Shown here: positions 53,008-62,759 of the stretch, piece after piece | Position numbering within the stretch: the stretch's first letter is position 1 | Layout: each line of letters starts with the position of its first letter | Origin: Salipiger mucosus DSM 16094 | Lineage (GTDB): Bacteria > Pseudomonadota > Alphaproteobacteria > Rhodobacterales > Rhodobacteraceae | DNA length: 64,000 nucleotides | Reading direction: 5' to 3' | NCBI RefSeq assembly: GCF_000442255.1 | Contig: NZ_KE557273.1 | Coordinates: forward strand, 87,905 to 151,904 | Made by a program: the position numbers and the translations under genes | The notes under the pieces: model-generated | Databases searched by the model: none | Seen by the model: the letters and a program-made list of their open reading frames with translations, nothing else | What the model was told of the DNA's origin: nothing

Positions 53008-54705
53008 CTAGCCCGGAATGATCTCGAAGCGGGTCACGTCGACCATCCCGCGGTCGGTGATCTTCAGCGCCGGGATCACCGGCAGCGCGAGGAAGGCGAG
53101 CTGCAGGAAGGGCTCCTCGAGGGTCACGCCAAGGTCGCGCGCCGCCGCGCGCAGATCGACCAGCCGGTCGCGGACCGCCTCGAAGGGATCGAGGCTCATC
53201 AGTCCGGCCACCGGCAGCGCCAGCTCGGCACGGATCTCGCCACCCTGCACCACGACGAAGCCGCCTTCGAGCTCGGTCAGCCGGTTCGCGGCGAGTGCCA
53301 TGTCGGCGTAGTCGACGCCCACGCAGGCGATGTTGTGGTGATCGTGGCAGACGGTCGAGGCAATGGCGCCCGCCCGCAGGCCGAAGCCGCGCACGAAGCC
53401 GGTGGCGATGTTGCCGTTGCGCCCGTGGCGCTCGACCACCGCGATGCGCACGAGGTCGCGCGCCGGGTCGGCGCGCTTGTCGCCGTCGGTAATGTCGATC
53501 TCCTCGTGCAGGTGATCGGTGAGGATCTGGCCCTCGCGGATGCCGATGACGTCGGTCTCGGTGCGGTTGCCCGTGGTGCGGAAACTTTCCGGCGTGACGT
53601 GCGGCGCCTTGACCGAGGCGCGGCCCACCGGCGCCACCGTGCCGCGCGCGGCGAAGGCGGCGTCGTCCACCGGCGCGCCGCCCGCCAGCACCATCTGCGC
53701 GCGGCAGCCCTCGAGCGTGTCCAGTGCCACGATGTCGGCGCGGTAGCCCGGTGCGATCAGGCCGCGGTCCTTCAGCCCGAAGGCCTCGGCCGCCGAGAGC
53801 GAGGCCGCCCGGTAGGCCGCGAGGGGCGGCGTGCCCAGCTCGATCAGCCGGCGGATCATGTAGTCGAGATGCCCGTGCTCGCCGATGTCGAGCGGGTTTC
53901 GGTCGTCGGTGCACAGGCACATGTAGGGCGCGGTGCGCTCGCTCAGCAGCGGCTGCAGCGCGTCGAGATCCTTGGAGACAGAGCCCTCACGGATCAGCAC
54001 GCGCATGCCCTTGCGCAGCTTCTCGCGGGCCTCCTCGGCGCTGGTCGCCTCGTGCTCGGTGCGGATGCCGGCGGCGATGTAGGCGTTGAGGTCGCGGCCC
54101 AGAAGCAGCGGGCAGTGACCGTCGACATGGCCGCCCGCGAAGAGGCGCAGCTTCTTCATCGCCTCGGGGTCGCGGTGGATCACGCCGGGGTAGTTCATGA
54201 ACTCGGCCAGCCCGATGCCCGAGGGATGCCCCATCAGCGGCGCGAGGTCCTCGGCCAGCAGCTCGGCGCCGGCGGTTTCCATGTGGGTCGAGGGCACGCA
54301 GGACGACAGCTGCACGCGGATGTCCATCAGCGTGTGCTCGCTTGCCTCCTGGAAGTAGCGGATGCCGGGGGCGCCGATCACGTTGGCGATCTCGTGCGGG
54401 TCGCAGATCGCGGTGGTGACCCCGCGCGGGGTCACGCAGCGGTCGAACTCGAAGGGCGTGACCAGCGAGCTTTCGATGTGCAGGTGCGTGTCGATGAAGC
54501 CGGGGACGAGGATCAGGCCGGTGACGTCGATCACCTCCGTGCCCTCGTAGCTGTCGAGGGTGCCGACGATCGTGTCGCCGCAGATCGCCACGTCGCCCTC
54601 GAGCAGCTCGCCGGTCATCAGGTCGAAGACGTGGCCGCCGCGCAGGACCTTGTCGGCCGGCGCGTCCCCGCGCCCCTGCGCGATGCGTGTCTCGAGATCG
54701 GCCAT
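53008..54705 (-). CDS. ade: adenine deaminase
   Basis: A 565-residue amidohydrolase of normal Ade length. The metal-binding site starts [20 protein letters not shown]; HETVs: [21 protein letters not shown] and the catalytic [10 protein letters not shown] (Asp) follow; the family-specific C-terminal domain has [20 protein letters not shown]. Converts adenine to hypoxanthine and ammonia in purine salvage. Single-gene unit, divergent from nothing close; an enoyl-CoA hydratase gene ends 73 bases upstream. Confidence 0.95.
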   Translation of the reverse strand: MADLETRIAQGRGDAPADKVLRGGHVFDLMTGELLEGDVAICGDTIVGTLDSYEGTEVIDVTGLILVPGFIDTHLHIESSLVTPFEFDRCVTPRGVTTAICDPHEIANVIGAPGIRYFQEASEHTLMDIRVQLSSCVPSTHMETAGAELLAEDLAPLMGHPSGIGLAEFMNYPGVIHRDPEAMKKLRLFAGGHVDGHCPLLLGRDLNAYIAAGIRTEHEATSAEEAREKLRKGMRVLIREGSVSKDLDALQPLLSERTAPYMCLCTDDRNPLDIGEHGHLDYMIRRLIELGTPPLAAYRAASLSAAEAFGLKDRGLIAPGYRADIVALDTLEGCRAQMVLAGGAPVDDAAFAARGTVAPVGRASVKAPHVTPESFRTTGNRTETDVIGIREGQILTDHLHEEIDITDGDKRADPARDLVRIAVVERHGRNGNIATGFVRGFGLRAGAIASTVCHDHHNIACVGVDYADMALAANRLTELEGGFVVVQGGEIRAELALPVAGLMSLDPFEAVRDRLVDLRAAARDLGVTLEEPFLQLAFLALPVIPALKITDRGMVDVTRFEIIPG

Positions 54706-54777
54706 GTCTGCTCTCCCTGCGGTTTTCGCGAATCTGGCACAGCCCCGCGGTAAGCGCGAGAGGGCAGGGCGCCGGCG

Positions 54778-55386
54778 CTAGCGGATCAGTGCCTTGATGG
54801 CGCCGGCGTGCTCGGGCGTGGTCGCCAGCGTGTCGGCGGCCAGGGCGCGGGCCTCGGTCATCAGCGCCTCGGGCGCGACGATGCGGTCGATCAGGCCCCA
54901 GGTCAGCGCCTCCTCGACGGGGATCTTCTGTCCGGCCATGAGGATCATCTTGGCCCGCGCCGGTCCCACCAGCGCTGCGAGGCGCGCCGGGTCGGAGGGC
55001 TGCGGCAGGAAGCCCAGCTTCATCACCGGGTAGAAGACCTTGGCCCCCGGCACCGCGATGCGCAGGTCGCAGGCCAGCGCCATGCCCATGGCGCCACCCG
55101 CGAGCGTGCCGTTGAGCGCGCAGATCGTGAGTCCCGGCAGCCGCGCGATGGCGCCCGAGAGCCGCTCCCAGAGCGGCGAGGTGGCCATCCCGGCGCGCGC
55201 CGCCTCGAGATCGGCCCCGGCGGAAAACACCTTGCCCACGCCGGTCAGCACCAGCGCCTGGGCGTCGCGGGCGGCCTCGGCGATCTCGCACAGACCCTCG
55301 AGCATCTCGGGCGTCAGCGAGTTGGCCTTGTCCGGGCGGTCGATCACCGCGATCCAGTAGCCGCCATCCTTTTCCAGCGAGATCAT
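54778..55386 (-). CDS. enoyl-CoA hydratase/isomerase family protein
   Basis: A 202-residue crotonase-fold protein, short for the family (usual ~260). It has the oxyanion-hole segments ALVLTGVGKVFSAGADLEAA and CALNGTLAGGAMGMALACDL, then FLPQPSDPARLAALVG. Missing the C-terminal trimerisation helix of typical hydratases. Substrate unknown. Its ATG overlaps the stop of the upstream SDR (ATGA), suggesting a shared catabolic role. Confidence 0.87.
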   Translation of the reverse strand: MISLEKDGGYWIAVIDRPDKANSLTPEMLEGLCEIAEAARDAQALVLTGVGKVFSAGADLEAARAGMATSPLWERLSGAIARLPGLTICALNGTLAGGAMGMALACDLRIAVPGAKVFYPVMKLGFLPQPSDPARLAALVGPARAKMILMAGQKIPVEEALTWGLIDRIVAPEALMTEARALAADTLATTPEHAGAIKALIR

Positions 55387-56132
55387 GTCAGGCCCACGCG
55401 GCTGCGGATGCTCTCGTCGCGCAGCGAGATCTCGTCGCCGAGCCAGTCGTCGGCCTGCGGGCCGCACATCCAGAGCAGCGTCTGCGCCACCCATTCGGGC
55501 GGGATGTGGTCGGACCAGTCGAGCTGGCTGACCGGGTTGATGCCGCTGGCCTTGATCTCGCGCTGCATCTGCGTGGCCACGGTGCCGGGCGAGAGCGAGA
55601 GCGCGCGGATGCCGCTCTCGCGCGCCTCCTTGTCGGCCATGCGGGTCAGCATGAGCGCCCCGGCCTTCGAGGCGCAGTAGTGCGACCAGCCCTCGACCGG
55701 GCCGTGCGCCGCGCCCGAGCCGATGGTCAGGATCGTGCCGCCGCCCTGCGACATCATCACCGGCATGGCCGCGCGCATGCCGTGAAAGACGCCCTTGAGG
55801 TTGATGTCGATGACCGAGCCCCAGGCCTCGGGGTCGGCCTCGGAGAGGTGCGAGATGGGCTCGATCACGCCGGCGTTGTTCACCAGGATGTCCAGCCGGC
55901 CGAAGGCGCGCAGCGTGTTCTGCACCGCCTGCTCGACCTCCCAGTAGCGCGAGATCTCGCAGGGGATGGCGACCGCGTCGGCGCCGATCTCGCCCGCGAG
56001 TTCGGCGATGGCGTCCCGGCTGCGGGCGACCAGCGCGACCTTCGCGCCCGCAGCGGCAAAGCTCCGCGCCGCGGCCGCCCCGATGCCGCGGCTGGCCCCG
56101 GTGATGAGCGCGGTTTTTCCAGTCAAATCCAT
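55383..56132 (-). CDS. SDR-family NAD(P)-dependent oxidoreductase
   Basis: A 249-residue short-chain dehydrogenase. Cofactor loop TALITGASRGIGAAAARSFA, NNAG at LDILVNNAGVIEPISH, catalytic Ser (LTIGSGAAHG) and YxxxK in WSHYCASKAGALML. Coupled to the enoyl-CoA hydratase-like gene. The substrate is unknown, perhaps a 3-hydroxyacyl-CoA given that partner (inference). Divergent from the DUF2125 gene. Confidence 0.9.
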   Translation of the reverse strand: MDLTGKTALITGASRGIGAAAARSFAAAGAKVALVARSRDAIAELAGEIGADAVAIPCEISRYWEVEQAVQNTLRAFGRLDILVNNAGVIEPISHLSEADPEAWGSVIDINLKGVFHGMRAAMPVMMSQGGGTILTIGSGAAHGPVEGWSHYCASKAGALMLTRMADKEARESGIRALSLSPGTVATQMQREIKASGINPVSQLDWSDHIPPEWVAQTLLWMCGPQADDWLGDEISLRDESIRSRVGLT

Positions 56133-56263
56133 GGGATGCCTCACGGTTTTGCGATTCCCCCAATTGGTAAAGGCTGGAATACCCCCGGTCCAGCCTATTG
56201 ACCCTCGCGGCCCCGGGGAACGAAGCTGTCTGCGACGATTGGGCACTGCCAAGAGAGGCCATC

Positions 56264-57790
56264 ATGCAGATCAGAACCACAGCCGCGTGCGGCGGCCTCG
56301 CGGCCGCGATGCTGGCCGGCCCGGCGCTGGCCGATGTCACCCCGGACCAGGTCTGGAGCGACCTGCGCGGCTACCTCGAAAGCTCGGGCTACACGGTCGC
56401 GGCCACCGAGACGACGGAGGGCGACACGCTGACCGTCTCGGACGTCACCCTGACCGTGCCGATGGACGAGGAGGGGGACGAACTGACGGTCACGATGGAT
56501 CGCATCGCCTTCACCGATGCGGGCGACGGCACCGTGGACGTCGACTTTCCGGCCACCATGCCGATCACCATCACCGCGGAGGACGAGGACGGCGAGCCGG
56601 TCGAGGCGCAGATCGACTACACCCAGGAGGGGCTCGAGATGCTGGTCTCGGGCGACCCGGGCGCGCTGACCTATGCCTACAGCGCAGAGACGCTGCGGCT
56701 GGCGCTGAGCCGTCTCGTCGTCGAGGGCGAGGAGCTGGACCGCGAAGCGGTGCGCGCCGAGGCGCGTTTCGGCCCGGTCGAGGGCGAGACCTCGGTTACG
56801 ACGGCCGAGGGCACGCGCGAGATCGCCCAGACCATGGCGCTTGGCGATTTCGTCTACGACGTGGCGGCCGCCAACCCCGAAGACGACGAGGGCTCCTTCA
56901 GCCTCAGCGGGACCATGCGCGGCGTCAGCGGCGAAAGCACCAGCACCCTGCCCGAGGAGATGCCCGAGGACCCGGCCGCGGTCCTGGCCGCGGGCCTGAG
57001 CGGAACCGGCAGCTTCTCCCACGAAGGCGGGCGCGTCGCCTTCTCCTTCGAGGACGAGGAGGACAGCGGCGGCGGCGAGATCACCTCGGAGGCCGCGTCG
57101 CTCGAGGTCGATTTCTCGGGCGACGCCATCGCCTATGCCATGTCCGGGCAGATGCTGGACTACAGCCTCTCGGGCAGCGGGCTGCCCTTCCCGGTGAATG
57201 TCTCGATGGAGACGCTCGCGCTGAACATCGCGGCGCCGCTGGCGGAATCGGACCAACCCGAGGACGTGGCGATGGGGCTGACGCTGGGCGGCTTCACCAT
57301 GTCCGACATGATCTGGAACATCTTCGATCCGGGGCAGGTCCTGCCGCGCGATCCCGCGACCGTGGCGATGGACATGACCGGGACGGTGACGCCGCAGGTG
57401 AACCTCTACGACCCCGCCGACATGGCGCAGCTCGAGACCGGCGAGGTGGTGCCGGCGGAGCTGAACGCGCTCACGCTGAACAGCCTGACCATCGACGCGG
57501 CGGGCCTTCAGGTGGCGGGGGAGGGGGCCTTCACCTTCGACAATTCCGACACCGAGACCTTCGACGGCATGCCGCGCCCCGACGGCGAGGTGACGGTGCG
57601 CGTCACCGGCGCGAATGCACTGATCGACCGGCTGATCCAGATGGGCCTTCTGACCGAGCGGGACGCCATGGGCGCCCGCATGATGCTGAGCATGTTCGGT
57701 GTGCCGGGCGACAGCCCCGACACGCTGACCTCGACCATCGAGGTCAATGAGCAGGGCCACGTTCTGGCGAACGGCCAGCGGATCCAGTGA
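56264..57790 (+). CDS. DUF2125 family exported protein
   Basis: A 508-residue protein with a signal peptide (MQIRTTAACGGLAAAMLAGP, cut after ALA) and an acidic beta-rich body, without TM helices after the leader. Segments such as LNALTLNSLTIDAAGLQVAG and DGEVTVRVTGANALIDRLIQ are typical of DUF2125, a family of probably periplasmic or outer-membrane-associated proteins distantly similar to AsmA-like folds. Function unknown. A strong hairpin follows its stop. Confidence 0.82.
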   Translation: MQIRTTAACGGLAAAMLAGPALADVTPDQVWSDLRGYLESSGYTVAATETTEGDTLTVSDVTLTVPMDEEGDELTVTMDRIAFTDAGDGTVDVDFPATMPITITAEDEDGEPVEAQIDYTQEGLEMLVSGDPGALTYAYSAETLRLALSRLVVEGEELDREAVRAEARFGPVEGETSVTTAEGTREIAQTMALGDFVYDVAAANPEDDEGSFSLSGTMRGVSGESTSTLPEEMPEDPAAVLAAGLSGTGSFSHEGGRVAFSFEDEEDSGGGEITSEAASLEVDFSGDAIAYAMSGQMLDYSLSGSGLPFPVNVSMETLALNIAAPLAESDQPEDVAMGLTLGGFTMSDMIWNIFDPGQVLPRDPATVAMDMTGTVTPQVNLYDPADMAQLETGEVVPAELNALTLNSLTIDAAGLQVAGEGAFTFDNSDTETFDGMPRPDGEVTVRVTGANALIDRLIQMGLLTERDAMGARMMLSMFGVPGDSPDTLTSTIEVNEQGHVLANGQRIQ

Positions 57791-57797
57791 TCCGCGT

Positions 57798-57827
57798 CGC
57801 CCCGGCGCCCCTGCGGGGGCCGGGGCG
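57798..57827. terminator. strong GC hairpin between convergent DUF2125 and SDR genes
   Basis: CGCCCCGGC (57798-57806) pairs with GCCGGGGCG (57819-57827), and CCCC (57808-57811) with GGGG (57815-57818). No T-run. Likely bidirectional 3'-end structure. Confidence 0.65.
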
Positions 57828-57833
57828 CGGGGG

Positions 57834-58586
57834 TCAGTCGCGCAGGGCCGGCAGGCCCACGCCCGTCGACTCGAAGCCGCCGTCCACCGCCAGCACCTGC
57901 CCGTTGACGTAGGAGCTGCGCGGCGAGGCGAGAAAGACGATGGCCTCGGCCAGTTCGCGCTCGGAGCCGTAGCGGTTCAGTGGAATGGCGTCGTGGTAGG
58001 CGTCGATGATCGCCTGGCTGTGCACGGCCATCGAGAGCTTGGTCTTGACCGGCCCCGGCGCCACGCAGTTGGCGCGCACGCCGAATTCGCCGAGCTCGGC
58101 CGCGTGCTGCTTGGTCAGGTGGGCCACGGCGGCCTTCGAGGTGCCGTAGGCGACCCGCAGCGTCGAGGCGCGCAGCCCGCTGATCGAGGCGATGTTCACG
58201 ATGGCGCCCCTGGTCTCCTTGAGCGCGTCGGTGCAGGCCTGCGAGCACAGGAAGACGCCGTCGAGGTTGGTCTCCATGACGCGCCGCCAGGTGGTGAAGT
58301 CGCAGTCCTGCACGGGGCCGAACTCGGCCACGCCGGCGTTGTTGACCAGCGCGTCGATGCGGCCGGCCCAGTCCAGCGTCTCGCGGACCATGGCGCCCAC
58401 GTCCTGCGGGTTCGACACGTCGCGCTCGACGCCCAGCACGCCGTCACGCTCGGCCACGACCTTGCGCAGTTCCTCGACGTCGCGGTCGACCATTGCGACG
58501 TGCCAGCCCTCCTCGCGAAACAGGTCCGTGGTGGCCAGCCCGATCCCGCGGGCCGCGCCGGTGACGATCGCGCATTTCTGAGACAT
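57834..58586 (-). CDS. SDR-family NAD(P)-dependent oxidoreductase
   Basis: A 250-residue SDR: AIVTGAARGIGLATTDLFRE, LVNNAGVAEFGPVQ, catalytic Ser in NIASISGLRAS and YGTSKAAVAHLTKQHA (YxxxK). The C-terminus VNGQVLAVDGGFESTG is standard for sugar or alcohol dehydrogenases. Substrate unknown. The upstream region carries a perfect TGGTATACCA palindrome immediately before a GGAGGAGGAG ribosome site, so a GntR/FadR-type repressor probably controls it. Confidence 0.9.
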   Translation of the reverse strand: MSQKCAIVTGAARGIGLATTDLFREEGWHVAMVDRDVEELRKVVAERDGVLGVERDVSNPQDVGAMVRETLDWAGRIDALVNNAGVAEFGPVQDCDFTTWRRVMETNLDGVFLCSQACTDALKETRGAIVNIASISGLRASTLRVAYGTSKAAVAHLTKQHAAELGEFGVRANCVAPGPVKTKLSMAVHSQAIIDAYHDAIPLNRYGSERELAEAIVFLASPRSSYVNGQVLAVDGGFESTGVGLPALRD

Positions 58587-58603
58587 CTTGCTCCTCCTCC
58601 GAA

Positions 58604-58613
58604 TGGTATACCA
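58604..58613. promoter_or_regulatory. TGGTATACCA palindrome upstream of the SDR gene
   Basis: A perfect 10-bp palindrome 18 bases upstream of the SDR ATG, core of operators used by GntR-family regulators of the FadR branch (UxuR/ExuR and relatives). The arm ATACCAGCT (58608-58616) is repeated inverted as AGCTGGTAT at 58645-58653, which could allow cooperative binding. Confidence 0.5.
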
Positions 58614-58721
58614 GCTTTTGGCACAGGCCGGGGACAAGGGGAAGAGCTGGTATGACGAGTTCGGCGCGGGCTCCCTCCTCCTGGGAGGGGGAGGGCAGGG
58701 GAGGGGGATAAATCAGCCCGG

Positions 58722-59936
58722 TCAGCGCATGAGTTCGGGCAGGTCGCCGGTGATGCCTGCCGCCTCGCGGATGAAGCCGCGCCGCAGGCCGGGCGCCGCG
58801 CCGACCAGCGCCATGCCCAGGTCGCGGCCCGCGCGCAGCAGCGGGTTGTCGTTCGAGAACAGGCGGTTGAAGAGATCCGTCGCCGCCGCCAGCGTCGCCG
58901 TGTCGAAGCGCCGCCACTGCTGGTAGCGCGCCAGCACGGGCGCGGCCGCCACGTCCTCGCCGCGCCTGCGGGCATGGCTCAGCACATGCGCCAGCGCCGC
59001 CACGTCGCGCAACCCGGCGTTCAGCCCCTGGCCGGCGATGGGGTGCATCCCGTGCGCCGCGTCGCCGACAAGCGCGAGCCGCTCGGCGACGAAGCTGTTC
59101 GCCAGCGACAGGCTCAGCGGGTAGGTGAAGCGCTTGCCGGCGAGAGAGATCTCGCCCAGGAAATCCCCGAAGCGCGGGCGCAGCACCTCGAGGTAGGCGT
59201 CGTCGTCCAGCGCCTGGATGGCGCGGGCGCGGTCGTCGCGCTCGCTCCAGACGATGGAGCTGCGGTTGCCGGTCAGCGGCAGGATCGCCAGCGGACCGGG
59301 CGGCATGAAGAACTGGTGCGCGACGCCCTCGTGCGGCGCCTCGTGCGCGATGGCGCAGACCAGCGCGGTCTGGCCGTAGCCCCAGCCGGTGCGCCGGATG
59401 CCCGCGCGCGCGGCGGTGCCGCTGCGCCGCCCGTCGGCGCCCACCAGCAGCCGCGTCGTGTGGTGTGCGCCGCTCGCCAGCGTCACCGTGGCACCGGCCG
59501 CGTCCACCTCCTGCGCGACGACGGTTTCGCCGGCCAGGTGCGTGAGCAGCGGCTCGGCCCGCATGGCCTCCAGCAGGGCGAGGCGCAGGTGGCGGTCCTC
59601 GACCATCTGACCCATGGGGCCTTCCTCGATCTCGGCGGACTGGAAGTGCAGCCCGAGGAACACCCGCGCGTCGCCCACCCGGCCATCGGTGACCTTGATT
59701 TCGCGCATCGGCTGGGCGTGCTCCGAAAGGCCGTCCCAGAGCCCGAGGTTCTCGAGCAGCCGCACCGAGGACTGCGCCAGCGCGTAGCCGCGGCCGTCGA
59801 AATCCGGCGCCGACCGGGTCTCGGCGGGCAGGGCGTCGATCACCGTGGTCCGCAGCCCGGCGCGGGCGAGGGCGAGCGCCAGCGCGGGGCCGTTGAGCCC
59901 GCCGCCGACGATGAGAATGTCGCTGTCGTGGTCCAT
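58722..59936 (-). CDS. UbiH/UbiF/Coq6-type FAD-dependent hydroxylase
   Basis: A 404-residue flavin monooxygenase from ATG 59936 (MDHDSDILIVGGGLNGPALA). FAD loop GGGLNG, the DG motif ARLLVGADGRRSGTAARAGI (read from the frame as RLLVGADGRRSGTAARA) and the second FAD motif RLALVGDAAHGMHPIAGQGL, then NAGLRDVAALA, define the ubiquinone-hydroxylase family. It most likely hydroxylates a ubiquinone precursor ring at the membrane. Divergent from the amidase gene. Confidence 0.92.
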   Translation of the reverse strand: MDHDSDILIVGGGLNGPALALALARAGLRTTVIDALPAETRSAPDFDGRGYALAQSSVRLLENLGLWDGLSEHAQPMREIKVTDGRVGDARVFLGLHFQSAEIEEGPMGQMVEDRHLRLALLEAMRAEPLLTHLAGETVVAQEVDAAGATVTLASGAHHTTRLLVGADGRRSGTAARAGIRRTGWGYGQTALVCAIAHEAPHEGVAHQFFMPPGPLAILPLTGNRSSIVWSERDDRARAIQALDDDAYLEVLRPRFGDFLGEISLAGKRFTYPLSLSLANSFVAERLALVGDAAHGMHPIAGQGLNAGLRDVAALAHVLSHARRRGEDVAAAPVLARYQQWRRFDTATLAAATDLFNRLFSNDNPLLRAGRDLGMALVGAAPGLRRGFIREAAGITGDLPELMR

Positions 59937-60025
59937 GCCGCTAGTTATGGGGCGTGGCACGGGATTGTCCATGCGCCGTGCGGCCGCTACCGTCGCGCCG
60001 AACCGGGAAATCAGGGGGCACGGGC

Positions 60026-61354
60026 ATGGACGACTGGACGGGCAAGGGCGCGGCACAGCTGGGACGGGCGATCGGCGCGGGCAAGGTGGACCCGGTCGAG
60101 CTGACACAGGGCTTTCTCGACAAGATCGACTCGCACCCGCTGCGCGACCGGATCTATGCCCGCGTGACGCCCGAGCGCGCCCTGGCCGAGGCCGGCGCCG
60201 CCCGCGAGCGCGCCCGCGCCGGCCAGCGCCGCTCGCCGCTCGACGGCGTGCCGGTCAGCTGGAAGGACCTCTTCGACACCTCCGGCGTGGCCACCGAGGC
60301 CGGCAGCGCCCTGCTCAAGGGCCGGGTGCCCGAGGCCGACGCGCGCGTGCTGCGCACGGCCACGACCATGGGCCTCGTCTGCCTCGGCAAGACGCATATG
60401 TCGGAACTGGCCTTTTCCGGCCTCGGGCTGAACCCGGTCACGGCAACGCCGCCCTCGGTCAACGACCCCGATGCCGTCTCGGGCGGGTCGTCGTCGGGCG
60501 CGGCGGCCTCGGTCGCGAACGGGCTGGCGGCGGCAGCCGTGGGCTCGGACACCGGCGGCTCGGTGCGCATCCCCTCGGCCTGGAACGATCTCGTCGGGCT
60601 CAAGACCACCTCGGGGCGGCTCTCGCTCGAGGGCGTGGTGCCGCTCGCGGCGCGCTTCGACACGGTTGGCCCGCTCTGCCGCAACGTCGAGGACGCGGCG
60701 CTGATGCTGGGCGCGCTCGAGGGCGCCCCGGCGCCGGATCTCGAAGGGGCCTCGCTCAAGGGGCGCCGCTTCGCCGCGCTGACGACCATCGTCATGGACG
60801 ACATTCGCGATGAACCCGCCAGCGCATATGCCGCCGCGCTCGAGCGGCTGCGTGCCGCCGGGGCCGAGGTGGTCGAGCTGGACGTCCCCGAGATCGCGGG
60901 GCCGATGGGCGATGCCGGCATCCTCTACACCGCCGAGGCCTGGGCGACCTGGGGCAAGGCCATCGACGCCAACCCCGACGTGATGTTCGCGCCGATCCGC
61001 GAGCGGTTTGCCGCGGGGCGCGAGGCGCTGGCCGCCGACTACATTGCCGCCGTTGCCCGGATGCACGCGGTGCAGGAGGTCTGGGCCCGCGCCACCGCCG
61101 GATTCGACGCGGTGCTCTGCCCCACGGCGCCGAACCTGCCGCCCAAGGTCGACCGGCTGATGGAGCAGGGCGACTACTATGTGACCGAGAACCTGCTGAC
61201 CCTGCGCAACACGCGCGTCGGCAATCTCATGGGCCTCAGCACGGTCACGCTGCCCACCGGCATGCCCAGCTGCGGGCTCTCGCTCATGGCGCCGCCGATG
61301 GAGGAGCACCGCCTGCTGCGCCTTGCCGTTGCCACCGAGCGCGCCTTGGCCTGA
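60026..61354 (+). CDS. amidase-signature family hydrolase
   Basis: A 442-residue amidase. The Ser-cisSer-Lys triad is visible: Lys in PVSWKDLFDT, Ser in VSGGSSSGAAASVANGLAA and the nucleophile in GSDTGGSVRIPSAWN. The start at ATG 60026 is preferred to an upstream frame from 59954. Substrate unknown; the family spans GatA, urea-carboxylase-linked and nitrile-pathway amidases. No GatB/C partner is nearby, so it is a stand-alone amidase. Confidence 0.9.
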   Translation: MDDWTGKGAAQLGRAIGAGKVDPVELTQGFLDKIDSHPLRDRIYARVTPERALAEAGAARERARAGQRRSPLDGVPVSWKDLFDTSGVATEAGSALLKGRVPEADARVLRTATTMGLVCLGKTHMSELAFSGLGLNPVTATPPSVNDPDAVSGGSSSGAAASVANGLAAAAVGSDTGGSVRIPSAWNDLVGLKTTSGRLSLEGVVPLAARFDTVGPLCRNVEDAALMLGALEGAPAPDLEGASLKGRRFAALTTIVMDDIRDEPASAYAAALERLRAAGAEVVELDVPEIAGPMGDAGILYTAEAWATWGKAIDANPDVMFAPIRERFAAGREALAADYIAAVARMHAVQEVWARATAGFDAVLCPTAPNLPPKVDRLMEQGDYYVTENLLTLRNTRVGNLMGLSTVTLPTGMPSCGLSLMAPPMEEHRLLRLAVATERALA

Positions 61355-61558
61355 GCCTGCGCGGGCGCCGCGTCCTGCGCGGTGAAAATCCAGCCATCGC
61401 GCGGTCTTGCGGCCCCCTGTCAAGATGCGGCTTTCGCGCCACAATGCCGGGCGCGTCTGCTTGCGCGCTGGACGGGGCAGGCTGGCATCCCCTATCCTGC
61501 GGCCAACGGGGCGCCAACGATCCCGTGTGCACGAGCAGTATTCGAAGGCGACCGAGCC

Positions 61559-62740
61559 ATGTTCCCCGAGAGGTTTTCAAACCTGCCGGCCTACGCGTTC
61601 CCGCGTCTGCGGGCGCTTCTGGACGCCCACGACCCGGGCGGCCCGGTCACGCATATGTCCATCGGCGAGCCCAAGCATCCGATGCCCGACTTCGTGGCAC
61701 CGATTCTCGCCGAGAGCATCGCCGACTTCGGGCGCTACCCGCCGAACGACGGCACGCCTGCCCTGCAGGAGGCCATCGCGGGATGGCTCACACGCCGCTA
61801 CGGCGTGACGGTGGACCCGGGCGCGCAGGTCATGCCTCTCAACGGCACGCGCGAGGGACTCTACAACGCCGCCATGGCGCTGTGCCCCGAGACCAAGGCC
61901 GGGGCCCGACCGGTGGTGCTGATGCCGAATCCCTTCTACCAGGTCTACGCTGTCGCGGCGGCCTCGGTCGGCGCGGAGCCGGTCTTCGTCAATGCCACGG
62001 CCGAGACCGGGCACCTGCCGGATTTCGGCGCGCTGCCCGAGGACGTGCTGGCGCGCACGGCGCTGGTCTATATCTGTTCGCCGGCCAACCCGCAGGGCAC
62101 CGTGGCCGACGGTGGCTACTGGCGCGATCTTCTGGCGCTGGCCGAGAAGCACGATTTCCGCATCCTCGCGGACGAGTGCTACTCGGAGATCTACCGCGGC
62201 GAGGCGCCGGTGGGCGCCTTGCAGATGGCGCAGGAGACCGGGGCCGATCCGGAGCGCGTGGTGCTGTTCAACTCGCTCTCGAAGCGGTCGAACCTGCCCG
62301 GGCTGCGCTCGGGCTTCGTGGCCGGCGGACCCGAGAGCCTGAAGCGGATCAAGCAGCTGCGCGCCTACGCGGGCGCCCCGCTGCCGCTGCCGGTGCAGCA
62401 CGTGTCGGAACGCGCCTGGTCGGACGAGGCGCACGTCACGGCGAACCGCGCGCTCTATGGCGAGAAATACGGGCTGGCCGACCGGATCTTCGGCGATGTG
62501 CCGGGCTACCTGCCGCCGCGCGCGGGTTTCTTCCTGTGGCTGCCGGTCGAGGACGGCGAACGGGCGGCGCTGGAGCTCTGGACGAAGACCGGCGTGCGCG
62601 CGCTGCCGGGCGCCTACCTGTCGCGCGACACCGCGGCGGGCAACCCCGGACAGGGATTCATAAGGGTCGCGATGGTGGCCCCCTACAACGAGACGGACCA
62701 AGGACTGACCCGCGTGCGGGACTGTCTCTATGGCCGCTGA
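61559..62740 (+). CDS. class I/II pyridoxal-phosphate aminotransferase (DapC-like)
   Basis: A 393-residue fold-type I enzyme from ATG 61559 (MFPERFSNLPAYAFPRLRAL). SIGEPKHPMPDF, YPPNDGTPALQEAIAGWL, PFYQVYAVAAASVG and the PLP Lys in NSLSKRSNLPGLRSGF are characteristic of the succinyldiaminopimelate/aspartate transaminase group. The start resembles DapC-type proteins of alphaproteobacteria, so a role in lysine/diaminopimelate synthesis is likely but not proved. ftsK follows after 19 bases. Confidence 0.9.
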   Translation: MFPERFSNLPAYAFPRLRALLDAHDPGGPVTHMSIGEPKHPMPDFVAPILAESIADFGRYPPNDGTPALQEAIAGWLTRRYGVTVDPGAQVMPLNGTREGLYNAAMALCPETKAGARPVVLMPNPFYQVYAVAAASVGAEPVFVNATAETGHLPDFGALPEDVLARTALVYICSPANPQGTVADGGYWRDLLALAEKHDFRILADECYSEIYRGEAPVGALQMAQETGADPERVVLFNSLSKRSNLPGLRSGFVAGGPESLKRIKQLRAYAGAPLPLPVQHVSERAWSDEAHVTANRALYGEKYGLADRIFGDVPGYLPPRAGFFLWLPVEDGERAALELWTKTGVRALPGAYLSRDTAAGNPGQGFIRVAMVAPYNETDQGLTRVRDCLYGR

Positions 62741-62759
62741 CAGAAAAACGAGGCGAGCG

